A program made the translations under genes and the position numbers. Source: an uncultured Opitutaceae bacterium (lineage in GTDB: Bacteria; Verrucomicrobiota; Verrucomicrobiia; Opitutales; Opitutaceae). From it: 59,636 nt of DNA. Numbering within the stretch: position 1 is the first letter of the stretch; every line of letters starts with the position of its first letter. The notes under the pieces are model-generated. The model did no database searches, was not told the origin of the DNA, and saw only the letters and a list, made by a program, of their open reading frames with translations. Positions 15,869 through 24,391 of this stretch are shown here, piece by piece. Location of the stretch: NCBI GenBank assembly GCA_903916755.1, contig CAIWXW010000096.1:1-59636 (forward strand), read 5' to 3'.

Positions 15869-17260
15869 TTACTGCAGATCCGGCGTCATCCCCATCACCC
15901 GGTTGAACAGGGTGTTGAGGGTCCCCTGGGTCTGCTCGGACGCCGTGTCGGTCCCGGTCTGCAGGGTTTCCGCCGGGGTGAAATCCTTCACCAGGACGCA
16001 ATAGTCGCTGTTGACCATCAGGCCGAGGAATTCGCCGCTCTGGCTGAAGACCAGGTCGCCGCGCGCGGGCGAGAAGTCGCCGAAGAGGCGCTTGAAGAAG
16101 CGATTGTCCACCCGCACGTAGCCGGGGTGCGCGGCGTCGAGCTTGAAGGCGACGGCGCCATAGCCCTTGCCGCGGTTGCTGATCAGGACGGCCTCGGGAA
16201 ATTTGAAGGGATCGGCCGCGATGGGGTACACCTTGACCCCCATGCCGGCGACCTGGGCGGCGTCGACCGGGATTGCGACCGCCCGCGGATCGCTGGCCAG
16301 AAACTGCAGCGAAGCGGCGGTGCCATGGTAGCCCGACGGCCGGTCGAAGGCCACGCCCATCTGCTCCCAGTTATCGTTGACGGCGCCGAAGGCGAAGACG
16401 GTGTCCGCCTCGTGCAGGAGGGCATAGACCTGGCGGCCGTCGGTGATGAAGACGGTGGGCACGGTCTTGGCCTTGTTCACCTTGCCAAAGAAGCCCTTGC
16501 GCTCGGCGGTGAACGTCGTGTCCACCTGGTTCGCGAGGAAGCCGTTGTAGAGGACATTGGCGTTGATCGGGCGGTTGTCGCGGATCTCCTGGGTGAGCTC
16601 GCCCGACTTCTGGGCGAGCTGGCCGACGCCCTGGGCCAGCTGGGCGCTGTTCTGCTCCACCTTGGCGCGCTCGGCGCGCTCGGCGGCGACCTGGGTCTGC
16701 AGGGAGGTGGCCTGCTCGCGCAGGTGCTCCTTCTCGGTCTCGCCCACCACCACCGCCATGGTCAGCCCGGCGATCTGCTTCTGGGCGTCGGCCTGCTGGC
16801 GCGAAAGGGCGGCCAGCGCCTGCCGCTGGCGCTCGGCGTCGGCATTTTTCTGGTCGAGCTCGCGCAGCAGCTGGGAGAGCTGGTCCTTGGTCAGGGCCGC
16901 CTCCTGGGTCGCCGCGGTGACCTTCTGGTCCAGCGCGGCGGCCTGCTTCTGCGTCTCGGCGAGGGAGGCGGCCAGCTGGCCCTTCTGGGCCTCGGCGGCC
17001 GAAAGGTTCTGCTCGCGGGCCGCGAGGGTCGAGTTGGCGTAGGCGAGCTTCTGGGCGAGATCCTGCTGGCTGGTCTGCTCGTCGGCGAGCGACTGGCGCA
17101 TCGCCTCGACCAGGTCGTCGGATTTCGCGGGGGCGTTGGCCGCCACCTCCGGCACCGGGGGCCGCGACGGGTGGGCTGGCTCCACCTTATCCCAGCGCGT
17201 GAGCGCAATGAGATTGAGGAAGAGAAAATCCAGCATGATCAGCAGGAGCGTCTTGTTCAT
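15869..17260 (-). CDS. Membrane-anchored coiled-coil protein (third gene of an unknown operon)
   Basis: 463 residues. A single N-terminal membrane helix (about 3-22) is followed by a Pro-rich linker and a long Ala/Gln/Glu coiled coil (about 48-235, heptad-rich, with runs such as L-A-A-R-E-Q-N-L-S-A-A-E). The C-terminal 220 residues are globular and beta-rich; the order of segments ending A-R-G-D-L-V-F-S-Q-S-G-E-F-L-G-L-M-V recalls the end of trypsin-like folds (G-D-S-G-G...G-x-V-V-G), but the serine is absent, so at most an inactive relative. I recognise no family. Its ATG overlaps the preceding gene by 4 bases. Confidence 0.7.
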   Translation of the reverse strand: MNKTLLLIMLDFLFLNLIALTRWDKVEPAHPSRPPVPEVAANAPAKSDDLVEAMRQSLADEQTSQQDLAQKLAYANSTLAAREQNLSAAEAQKGQLAASLAETQKQAAALDQKVTAATQEAALTKDQLSQLLRELDQKNADAERQRQALAALSRQQADAQKQIAGLTMAVVVGETEKEHLREQATSLQTQVAAERAERAKVEQNSAQLAQGVGQLAQKSGELTQEIRDNRPINANVLYNGFLANQVDTTFTAERKGFFGKVNKAKTVPTVFITDGRQVYALLHEADTVFAFGAVNDNWEQMGVAFDRPSGYHGTAASLQFLASDPRAVAIPVDAAQVAGMGVKVYPIAADPFKFPEAVLISNRGKGYGAVAFKLDAAHPGYVRVDNRFFKRLFGDFSPARGDLVFSQSGEFLGLMVNSDYCVLVKDFTPAETLQTGTDTASEQTQGTLNTLFNRVMGMTPDLQ

Positions 17261-17790
17261 GGCGTGACGACGGTGACGGGCGTGGCCTGGACCTCGATGA
17301 TGAGGCCGCGCTTGTAGGTGCGCACGTGGCGGATCTTGACCAGCGCGACGCAGATGATGCCGAAGAGGCTGGAGCAGTAGGCGGCCAGCAGGTTGCCCTG
17401 AATCACGCCGAGGACCTGCAGCGCGAGCGCCGCGGCCGTGCCGATCATGCCGAGGTAGAGGCCGCTGTCGAAGAGGTTCTCCTCATTCTCCATGAGACGG
17501 AGCTTCAGCAGCGGCGAGATATCCTGGGCGTTGATCTCACGGACCTTGCGGAGGCAGATCGTGTAGACGAATATCTGCAGGCAGGCGAAGACGGCGATCG
17601 TGATGACGGTGGATGTGTCCATGGTGAGTTTGGGTGTGAAGGGTGGCGGAGCGGCCGGAGTGGCCAGAAAAACGGGCAGGTGCAGCTCGAGCCGGTATTC
17701 GGAGGCCGGCGCCGCGCGGAGGAGGTAGGGCTCGGTGGCCACGAAGACGAGGGAGCCCAGGAGGAGGGCGACGACTCCCGCCTGGATCAC
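17257..17790 (-). CDS. Multi-pass membrane protein (second gene of an unknown operon)
   Basis: 177 residues with hydrophobic helices at about 2-20, 59-80, 108-126 and 129-148. A charged cytoplasmic-type segment between helices 2 and 3 (K-V-R-E-I-N-A-Q-D-I-S-P, then R-L-M-E-N-E-E-N-L-F-D-S) is the most distinctive part. The first 56 residues could be a misplaced start, since a second ATG precedes helix 2, but the 4-base overlap with the upstream stop favours the longer form. No family recognised. Coupled on both sides to the other two genes. Confidence 0.68.
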   Translation of the reverse strand: MIQAGVVALLLGSLVFVATEPYLLRAAPASEYRLELHLPVFLATPAAPPPFTPKLTMDTSTVITIAVFACLQIFVYTICLRKVREINAQDISPLLKLRLMENEENLFDSGLYLGMIGTAAALALQVLGVIQGNLLAAYCSSLFGIICVALVKIRHVRTYKRGLIIEVQATPVTVVTP

Positions 17791-18914
17791 GCGGTGGGCG
17801 GGGCGCGCTCGAGGCCGGGGGGGGCGGAGGTGACGCCGTCGAGGCCCCGCAGGATCAGGAAGAGGCCGATCAGATAGCCGAGGTACTTGAGCCCGAGCAT
17901 GGCGCGGGGATGGGCCAGGACCAATTCGGCGGTGGCGTCGATCGCGGGACCGGCGTGGTGGTCAACCGGAACCTGGCGGTAGAGGAGCAGGCGCACCGCG
18001 CCCACGCCGTCGACCAGCGCCAGGCGGAGGTCATCGGCTCCGGATTTGCCGAAGGCCAGGAGATAGGAGGCGACCCCGTCGGCGGAGTCGGTGAAGAGGG
18101 CCGCGGAGTAAAACAGCGCCAGCTGATCGGGGGCGACTCGCGCCAGGTGCGCATACTCTCCCACCGTCCGCGTGCTTTCCGTCCGGCGAAGCAGCTCGCT
18201 CAGCTGCGCCCAATCGAGCCGGCGGCCCAGCGCCAGCAGGTCGAGGAAGAAGGGTTCGAGGCTGCCCAGCTGCTTTTTGACCGCCGAATCCTCGGCCAGC
18301 CCTCGCAGCTCGCGCTGGAGGGAGGGGGAGAGGTGCTCGCTCTGATAGAGCGCCGCGGTCAGGAGGATCAGCGCATCCAGCGGCTGGCCGCCGGGCCGCG
18401 CGGCCGGCACGAAGCGGCCGGTCGCCGGGACGTCGTGCAGCCGGAGGATGTCCTGGACGCCGAGCGAACCGGAACGGTCGAGCGCCCCATGCAGGGCGGC
18501 GCGCGCCTTTTCCGGCAGGAAGAACGTGACGACCGGCCGGCTCTGCGCTGCGCCCTGCGTCGACCGCAGATTGAAGATCGGATCGAGGTAGGGGTCCCAG
18601 CCGCCCCAGGTGGTCAGGGCCGGCTGCCGGGCCGATAGGCTGTCCAGCGAGACGGCGAGGGCGCCAGCCCCCGGATCGCCCACCGTGCGTGCGGCCGAAA
18701 GCACGAGGGCGGCCGGGCCGATTTTCTCCGATTCGACCAGCTGCTGGCCGAAAGCCGCCAGGGTCGGCGTGCCCCGGCCGGCGGCCCGGAGCAGCCCGGG
18801 ACTGACCGAACGCACGTGCACCGGCAGCATCCAGGCTCCGAGGGCGACGACCAGCCCCAGGCCCACCACCAGCGGGGCGAGCTTTCTTTTGCGGTCGTTG
18901 GCGGAATCGCTCAT
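17787..18914 (-). CDS. Membrane-flanked protein of unknown function (first gene of an unknown operon)
   Basis: 375 residues with a membrane helix near the N-terminus (about 13-31, after a K-R-K-charged start) and another near the C-terminus (about 345-360), leaving a roughly 310-residue soluble part that is rich in Leu/Ala helices. The soluble part includes L-S-P-S-L-Q-R-E-L-R-G-L-A-E-D-S and other helical repeats without recognisable motifs. By the positive-inside rule the soluble part is probably periplasmic. It leads a three-gene operon whose members overlap by 4 bases each. It is divergent from peptide deformylase, 94 bases away. Confidence 0.7.
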   Translation of the reverse strand: MSDSANDRKRKLAPLVVGLGLVVALGAWMLPVHVRSVSPGLLRAAGRGTPTLAAFGQQLVESEKIGPAALVLSAARTVGDPGAGALAVSLDSLSARQPALTTWGGWDPYLDPIFNLRSTQGAAQSRPVVTFFLPEKARAALHGALDRSGSLGVQDILRLHDVPATGRFVPAARPGGQPLDALILLTAALYQSEHLSPSLQRELRGLAEDSAVKKQLGSLEPFFLDLLALGRRLDWAQLSELLRRTESTRTVGEYAHLARVAPDQLALFYSAALFTDSADGVASYLLAFGKSGADDLRLALVDGVGAVRLLLYRQVPVDHHAGPAIDATAELVLAHPRAMLGLKYLGYLIGLFLILRGLDGVTSAPPGLERAPPTA

Positions 18915-19008
18915 GAAATGGGTGAAATCATTCCTGCGGTGGAACCGCGGAGTATTGATTTGCGGCTGGTGAGGCCAAAACTACCTTTAAGGGAAATTCC
19001 TCTGACCG

Positions 19009-19581
19009 ATGGCGCTGCGAATTGTTCACTACAACGATCCCATTTTACGGAAGAAAGGCGAGAAAATCGTCGGATTCGACCCCGCCCTGCGCCTGCTGGC
19101 CCAGGCCATGATCGACACGATGCATGAGGCGGGGGGCATCGGCCTCGCCGCCCAGCAGGTGGGCGTGGCCCGCCAGGTCTGCGTCGTTGATCTGCGCCAG
19201 AGCGACGATGACTTCGACTGGCTGCTGGATGGGGCGAAGCCGCCGCGGGAACTCTTCATGCCGCTGGTCCTGGTGAATCCGAAGGTGATTCCGGCGCCGG
19301 GCACACCGGAGGAGATCGTCGAGGAGGGCTGCCTGTCGTTTCCCGGGATTCGCGGGGACGTCCCGCGGCCGGACGAGATCGCGGTCAAGTTCCACGATGC
19401 CGACGGCATCCCGCACGTCCTGGCCTGCAATGGGCTGCTCGCCCGCTGCATCCAGCACGAGGCGGATCACCTGCAAGGCATCCTTTTCATAGAGCGCATG
19501 CCGAAGAAGGTCCGGGCGGTCATCGACCCGGACGTCAAGGCCCTCGCGAAGGCAACCAAGGAAGCGGCCAAAATACTATGA
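19009..19581 (+). CDS. def: Peptide deformylase
   Basis: Removes the formyl group from nascent proteins; cytoplasmic Fe2+/Zn2+ enzyme. All three motifs are intact in the 190 residues: G-I-G-L-A-A-Q-Q at 43-50, E-E-G-C-L-S at 105-110 (metal-binding Cys) and Q-H-E-A-D-H at 149-154 (metal-binding His pair and catalytic Glu). There is no fmt (methionyl-tRNA formyltransferase) beside it, unlike in many genomes. Its stop overlaps the start of an oxidoreductase (ATGA). Confidence 0.97.
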   Translation: MALRIVHYNDPILRKKGEKIVGFDPALRLLAQAMIDTMHEAGGIGLAAQQVGVARQVCVVDLRQSDDDFDWLLDGAKPPRELFMPLVLVNPKVIPAPGTPEEIVEEGCLSFPGIRGDVPRPDEIAVKFHDADGIPHVLACNGLLARCIQHEADHLQGILFIERMPKKVRAVIDPDVKALAKATKEAAKIL

Positions 19582-20660
19582 CCCAAAAAGCCGACGGCAT
19601 GAACTACGCGCCCCAGGGCAAGCCCAACCCCGTCGTGCGACCGGGCGAATTCACGTTCGCCGCCGCGCACCTCGAGCACGGGCACATCTACGGCCAGTGC
19701 AACGGCCTGATCGAGGCCGGCGCCGATTTGAAATGGGTCTACGACCCCGACCCGAAGAAGGTCGCGGCCTTCCAGGAAAAATTTCCGGCGGTGAAGGTCG
19801 CCCGCTCCCTCGACGAGGTGCTGGCCGACGGCGCGGTGCGGCTGGTGGCGGCCGCCGCCATTCCCTCGGAGCGCGGCGCCCTGGGCTGCCGGGTCATGGA
19901 GTCGGGCAAGGATTATTTCACGGACAAGACGCCGTTCACGACCTTCGACCAGCTCGATCAGGCGCGGGCCGCGGTCATCGCCACCCGCCGGAAGTACATG
20001 GTGTATTTCAGCGAGCGGCTGCACGTCGAGTCGGCCATGTTCGCGACCGATCTCGTGCGCGACGGCGCCATCGGCCGCGTGGTCCAGGTCCTGGGCCTGG
20101 GGCCGCATCGCCTGAGCAAGGAGTCGCGGCCGGCCTGGTTCTTCGAGAAGGCGAAATACGGGGGCATCCTCTGCGACATCGGCAGCCACCAGTTCGAGCA
20201 GTTTCTCACTTTCTCGGGCGCCACGGACGCCGTGGTCAATCACGCCGCCGTCGGCAACTTCGCGAACCCGGACAAGCCGGAGTTCGAGGATTTCGGTGAG
20301 GCGGCGCTCATCGGCAACAACGGGGCCTCGAACTACATCCGCGTCGACTGGTACACCCCGGCGGGCCTGAGCACCTGGGGCGACGGCCGGATGGTCATCC
20401 TCGGCACCAAGGGCTACATCGAGCTGCGCAAGTATGTCGACGTCGCCCGCGAGAAGACGGGCGATCACGTCTTTCTGGTCGACGACAAGGGCGAGCATCA
20501 CCTCCCGGTGGCGGGCCAGGTCGGCTTCCGCTTTTTCGGCGAGCTGATCCTCGACTGCCTCAACCGGACCGAGAAGGCGATGACGCAGACCCACGTCTTC
20601 AAGGCGGCCGAACTGTGCCTGCGGGCGCAGGCCGCGGCCAAGCGGATCCCGGCGAAGTGA
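19578..20660 (+). CDS. Gfo/Idh/MocA-family oxidoreductase, atypical branch
   Basis: 360 residues. The nucleotide-binding half lacks a clear G-x-G-x-x-G and begins with F-A-A-A-H-L-E-H-G-H-I-Y; the usual catalytic E-K-P is D-K-T-P (in Y-F-T-D-K-T-P-F). The C-terminal domain is typical (Y-G-G-I-L-C-D-I-G-S-H-Q-F-E-Q-F and I-L-G-T-K-G-Y-I-E-L-R-K). This is a large Verrucomicrobiota/Planctomycetota branch of mostly unknown substrate. Embedded between def and pduO with 4-base overlaps on both sides, so it is translationally coupled to housekeeping functions. Confidence 0.85.
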   Translation: MTQKADGMNYAPQGKPNPVVRPGEFTFAAAHLEHGHIYGQCNGLIEAGADLKWVYDPDPKKVAAFQEKFPAVKVARSLDEVLADGAVRLVAAAAIPSERGALGCRVMESGKDYFTDKTPFTTFDQLDQARAAVIATRRKYMVYFSERLHVESAMFATDLVRDGAIGRVVQVLGLGPHRLSKESRPAWFFEKAKYGGILCDIGSHQFEQFLTFSGATDAVVNHAAVGNFANPDKPEFEDFGEAALIGNNGASNYIRVDWYTPAGLSTWGDGRMVILGTKGYIELRKYVDVAREKTGDHVFLVDDKGEHHLPVAGQVGFRFFGELILDCLNRTEKAMTQTHVFKAAELCLRAQAAAKRIPAK

Positions 20661-21181
20661 GCATCGCCACGCGCACGGGCGACGACGGCACCACCGGGCT
20701 GCTCTACGGCCAGCGCGTGCCGAAGGATCACCCCCAGATCGAGGCGATCGGCGCCTGCGATGAATTGAATGTCGCGCTGGGCGCCGCCAAGCCGCTCCTG
20801 ACGGACGCGGCTCCCCGCGTCCTGCTGGAGAACGTCCAGCGGGCGCTGGTGGCCGTGATGGGCGAACTGGCGTGCGCTGAGGCCGATGCTGAACGGTATG
20901 CGGCCTCGAAATTTTCCCAGCTCGCCGCGGGGGATCTCGGCCGGCTGGACGAGGCCGTGGCGGCGCTCGAGGCCGGGGGGCTGGTCTTCGACGGCTGGGC
21001 GACCCCTGGCGCCACGGCCCTGGCCGCGGCCTTCGAGCAGGCGCGCGTGGCCGCGCGGCGGGCGGAGCGGCGGCTGGCGGGCCTGCCCGCCCAGGGCCGG
21101 TCCGTGCGCCCGCTGGTGCGGCAGTATGTCAACCGCCTGTCCGATCTTCTCTGGCTCCTGGCCCGGCAGGCGGAGAAATAG
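20657..21181 (+). CDS. pduO: ATP:cob(I)alamin adenosyltransferase, PduO type
   Basis: Makes adenosylcobalamin from cob(I)alamin and ATP. The 174 residues carry the PduO-type N-terminal P-loop T-R-T-G-D-D-G-T-T-G-L-L-Y-G, then D-E-L-N and the C-terminal Y-V-N-R-L-S-D-L-L-W-L-L-A-R. It starts with GTG, overlapping the preceding stop (GTGA); upstream in-frame ATG options lie inside the oxidoreductase and would add residues unlike the family. A DUF6580-like membrane gene starts 37 bases later. No cobalamin riboswitch can fit in these spacings. Confidence 0.93.
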   Translation: MSIATRTGDDGTTGLLYGQRVPKDHPQIEAIGACDELNVALGAAKPLLTDAAPRVLLENVQRALVAVMGELACAEADAERYAASKFSQLAAGDLGRLDEAVAALEAGGLVFDGWATPGATALAAAFEQARVAARRAERRLAGLPAQGRSVRPLVRQYVNRLSDLLWLLARQAEK

Positions 21182-21218
21182 GATTTCCAAATCGAACCCG
21201 CTGGTATAAGCCACCCCC

Positions 21219-21794
21219 ATGCGCGTTCTCGCCCTTTGCCTCATCGTCGCCGCCGCCGCCTGGCGGATCCTTTCCCTGCACGCGCCGGAACTGGGCAATT
21301 TCTCGCCGCTCATGGCGCTCGCGTTCTGCGGCGGCGTCTATTTCAGCCGCGGCTGGATGTGGGCCGTCCCCTTCGTCGCCCTGCTGGGTTCGGATCTCTA
21401 CATCGACCACTGGTACGCCGTCGAATACGGCTATCACTCGGGTCCGGCCGGCGTGGTGCTGCGCCTGCTCTGCTTTGCCGCCGGAATCCTGCTGGGTCGC
21501 CCCTTGGCCGTCCGACGCACCTGGCTCAAGCTGGCGGCCGGCACCATCGGGGCGTCCCTGCTCTTCTATCTTGTCACGAACACCGCCTCCTGGGCGGACG
21601 ACGTGCATTACGCCCACACCCTCGCGGGCTGGGCGCAGGCGCTCACCGTGGGCCACGCCGGCATGCCTTCGACCCTGTACTTCTTCCGCAACACCTTCGC
21701 GAGCGACCTCCTCTTCACCGGTGTGTTCGCCCTGGCGATGGAGTACGCGGCGCAGCGGTCGGGTGCTTTCAGCCTGCTGGCCCGCAAGGCCTGA
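21219..21794 (+). CDS. DUF6580-like membrane protein, possible transporter S component
   Basis: 191 residues with about five or six membrane helices. Features seen are G-N-F-S-P-L-M-A-L-A-F-C-G-G-V-Y-F, then A-L-L-G-S-D-L-Y, and a C-terminal F-R-N-T-F-A-S-D-L-L-F-T-G-V-F. This layout matches DUF6580 proteins, which look like ECF-type substrate-binding membrane components. Because the previous gene is a cobalamin adenosyltransferase, a corrinoid or precursor is a reasonable guess for the ligand, but this rests on position only. No ECF ATPases or T component lie in this window. Confidence 0.7.
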   Translation: MRVLALCLIVAAAAWRILSLHAPELGNFSPLMALAFCGGVYFSRGWMWAVPFVALLGSDLYIDHWYAVEYGYHSGPAGVVLRLLCFAAGILLGRPLAVRRTWLKLAAGTIGASLLFYLVTNTASWADDVHYAHTLAGWAQALTVGHAGMPSTLYFFRNTFASDLLFTGVFALAMEYAAQRSGAFSLLARKA

Positions 21795-21909
21795 GCCCCG
21801 GGGAGCAGGAGGAGGGGACCGGCCGGTCTGCTCCGGCGGAGATGAACCCCTATCCCGCGCCCGGCCTCGCTGGGAAGCGCAGCGCGATCAAGGCCCCGCA
21901 ACGGTCCGG

Positions 21910-22569
21910 TCATCGGCCGCGCCCAGCCGGCCGGAAGAGGACGCTCCGGATAAAGCCGCCTTGAAACGACTGTTCTTCGGCCGTTACGAAGCCCGCCCGG
22001 CGCAAGATGGCCTCCGCGGGCGGCAGGGATGTGGCGGGCAGTCCGGTCTGCCAGCGAAAGAATCGGTACATGACCCATAGGGACAGCCGCGCCCGCCATC
22101 GGCGCCAGCTACGGGGAGGCACGGAGAAGTCCGCCCAGAGCCATGGAGCGTCCGCCGTCAGGGCGGGGTGCACCTGCGCGACCAGCCGCTCCACCTGATC
22201 GGGGCGGAAGCAATCCAGGAAGAACAGGGTGACGACCGCGTCGTGGCTGCCGGGGACGAGTTCCGCCGCGAAGGCGTCGGCGTGCGCAAAGGTGACCCGG
22301 GCCCGGACCGTCGGATCGAGGCGCCGCGAGGCGCGCGCGATCATCCGGCCGCTCGCTTCGACGCAATGCAGCCGCGCCTGCGGGGCCGCCTGCGCGAGCC
22401 GCGCCACGCAGCGGCCGTCGCCCTCGCCCAGGAGGAGGATCGCCCGGCAGCCAGCCAGGCGTTCCAGCAGGCAGAAGCGGGCGCGCTCCAGATCCCGGCC
22501 GAATGCCATCCATTCGAGGGCGCGGTAGATCCGGGCCAGGCCGTCAAAATCCGGCCGGGTCGAGTTCAT
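21910..22569 (-). CDS. Class I SAM-dependent methyltransferase
   Basis: 219 residues of the Rossmann-fold methyltransferase superfamily. Motif I is L-L-L-G-E-G-D-G-R-C at about 51-60, followed by the adenine-ribose acid in H-C-V-E-A-S, the V-T-F-A-H-A-D-A-F strand and V-T-L-F-F-L-D-C-F (motif IV region). A basic, aromatic C-terminal part (W-R-R-W-R-A-R-L-S-L-W-V-M-Y) could bind membrane. Substrate unknown. The ATG overlaps the stop of a polytopic membrane protein by 4 bases, suggesting a joint pathway. An in-frame extension runs far upstream but lies over other genes. Confidence 0.85.
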   Translation of the reverse strand: MNSTRPDFDGLARIYRALEWMAFGRDLERARFCLLERLAGCRAILLLGEGDGRCVARLAQAAPQARLHCVEASGRMIARASRRLDPTVRARVTFAHADAFAAELVPGSHDAVVTLFFLDCFRPDQVERLVAQVHPALTADAPWLWADFSVPPRSWRRWRARLSLWVMYRFFRWQTGLPATSLPPAEAILRRAGFVTAEEQSFQGGFIRSVLFRPAGRGR

Positions 22570-23432
22570 CGCGGCCCCCAGAGCAGCGGCACGAGCGGCG
22601 TCATCAGGACGACGTCGGCCAGGACGCGGGCGGCCCGCCGTCCGAGCCGGGGCTCCAGCCGGTCCACGGCCCCGAGAAGGATCGCGCTGGCCGCGGCGCA
22701 GGCCGCTCCGGCCCGCTGGCCCGCCGGGGCGCCGAGGCCGAGGGCGGCCGCCACCGCGGCCAGCACCCAGGGCATCGCCCGGGCGAAGGCGGTGGCGCGC
22801 TGAAACTGGCCGACCAGCGAGATCTCGCCATGGCTGCGGTCCACCTCGCGCTCCCACACGGAAATCAGCGCGCAGTTCGCGAGGCACAGGCCGGCGAAGA
22901 GCGCCAGCAGGCCGGCGAGGGGCCGGCCGGCGGCGGGGGCCGCGGAAAGCACGAAGAGCACGGCGCCGGCCGTCAGGAGCAGCGCCACGCAGGCCTCCTT
23001 CGGCAGCCGCCACCGCTGGTGCCGATGGAGCAGCTGGTGGGAGAGCAGGTAGGCCAGCACCGCGCCGAGGAGCATGATGCCGCCAATCAGGTCGGCGGGG
23101 GCCAAGCCGTGCTCTGCCACGGCCACGTCCGCCGCCAGCACGGCGGTCCCCAGGGCGGCGATGGGCCAGCGCCAGCGCTGGTAGAAGGCATGCCGCACGG
23201 TCCGGATGCGCGCCGGCGCCAGCCGCCAGCCCTCGATCCAGCGATCGCCGACGTAGGAGAGCCAGACCGAGGCGGCGAGCACGAAGCGGGCGGCCGGCAC
23301 CAGGGAGACGCCTGCGGCCTGCGCGAAGAGCCACTGCCAGAGGAGCGCGACCGCCGGCGCGTCGAGCGAAAGGACGGTCGGCCATTGCCACCAGCGGGGC
23401 CGGCCCAAGCCATCTCCGGGATGGGTTGCCAC
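22566..23432 (-). CDS. Polytopic membrane protein, possibly UbiA-like
   Basis: 288 residues with about eight hydrophobic helices. Conserved-looking polar motifs in loops are W-L-S-Y-V-G-D-R-W-I-E-G-W-R (about 55-70) and F-A-G-L-C-L-A-N-C-A, then W-E-R-E-V-D-R-S-H-G-E. Two acidic motifs after helices 2 and 6 recall the two Asp-rich motifs of UbiA prenyltransferases, but the match is loose. The pairing with a methyltransferase would suit a lipid or quinone modification. This is an inference; the protein could also be an unrelated membrane family. Confidence 0.6.
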   Translation of the reverse strand: MATHPGDGLGRPRWWQWPTVLSLDAPAVALLWQWLFAQAAGVSLVPAARFVLAASVWLSYVGDRWIEGWRLAPARIRTVRHAFYQRWRWPIAALGTAVLAADVAVAEHGLAPADLIGGIMLLGAVLAYLLSHQLLHRHQRWRLPKEACVALLLTAGAVLFVLSAAPAAGRPLAGLLALFAGLCLANCALISVWEREVDRSHGEISLVGQFQRATAFARAMPWVLAAVAAALGLGAPAGQRAGAACAAASAILLGAVDRLEPRLGRRAARVLADVVLMTPLVPLLWGPR

Positions 23433-23441
23433 GGTGCGGTC

Positions 23442-24212
23442 CTAGCGCAGGAAGAAATAGACGGTCATGATCCCGCCGACCCCGATGACGATCCAGCGGA
23501 TGGTCGCGGGGTCGGCCTTGCGCGCGAAAAAGGCGCCCGCATAGCCGCCGGCGATGGCGCCGCCCATCATCAGGAGGGCGTCCGGCCAGAAGATGAGCCC
23601 CCGGGAGACGAAGACCGTGAGCGCGATGAGGTTCTGGGTGCCGGACAAGAGCGTCTTGATCCCGTTCATCGCGTGGATGTCGGTCATGCCCGAGAGGCTG
23701 AGCATCGCCAGCATCAGCATGCTCGCGCCGCCTCCGAAATAGCCGGCATAGGTCGCGATCACGAGCTGGACGAGGCAAGTCGCCAGCCCGATCCGCACCG
23801 TGCCGCCGGCGGGTCCGGCGGCGGCATCCCGCCGGCGCAGCCGTGCGGTGAGGGTGTTGCCGGAGGCGAAGAGCAGCGTGGCGGTGAGCAGCAGCCAGGG
23901 CAGCAGCCGGTCGAAGGTCGCCTGGGGGGTCCGCACGAGGATGATCGCGCCGACCAGCCCGCCGATCGCGCTCACGATCAGGAGCCGGGGCAGGAGCCGC
24001 CGCTCGCGCTGGATGTCCTTCCGGTACGCGCCCACACTGGCCATGGTGCCGGGCCAGAGCGCCACCGTGCTGGTCGCGTTGGCGGCGATGGAGGGCAGGC
24101 CCGAGAAGATCAGCGCGGGAAAAGTGAAGAAATTGCCCCCGCCGGCCACGGAATTGATCAGGCCGGCGGCCAGCGACGAGCCGAGGAGGAGGGAGGCCTG
24201 GGGGGTCGTCAT
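23442..24212 (-). CDS. TauE/SafE (TSUP) family anion exporter
   Basis: 256 residues with about eight helices and the TSUP repeats: L-A-A-G-L-I-N-S-V-A-G-G-G-N-F-F-T-F-P in the first half and T-Y-A-G-Y-F-G-G-G-A-S-M-L-M-L in the second. The family exports sulfite, sulfoacetate or related organosulfur anions. It lies 9 bases ahead of the membrane protein/methyltransferase pair on the same strand and is divergent from a sulfatase-like gene, which hints at sulfur chemistry, although the sulfatase relative lacks catalytic residues. Confidence 0.9.
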   Translation of the reverse strand: MTTPQASLLLGSSLAAGLINSVAGGGNFFTFPALIFSGLPSIAANATSTVALWPGTMASVGAYRKDIQRERRLLPRLLIVSAIGGLVGAIILVRTPQATFDRLLPWLLLTATLLFASGNTLTARLRRRDAAAGPAGGTVRIGLATCLVQLVIATYAGYFGGGASMLMLAMLSLSGMTDIHAMNGIKTLLSGTQNLIALTVFVSRGLIFWPDALLMMGGAIAGGYAGAFFARKADPATIRWIVIGVGGIMTVYFFLR

Positions 24213-24391
24213 CGGCCGGGACGGTCGCAGGGCTTCCGCTTCCGCGACCCGGGCCGCGGCGAGTGGGATGAACGGGTCGAGCGCATCGGGGCACGGTCCC
24301 AGATGGGCTGGGGGAATTCAAGAGTGCGCTCGCGCCGGTCGGGGCGGAAGTCAGGGGTGACAAGCGCGGGCGGCCGGATAAAACGGAGCGG

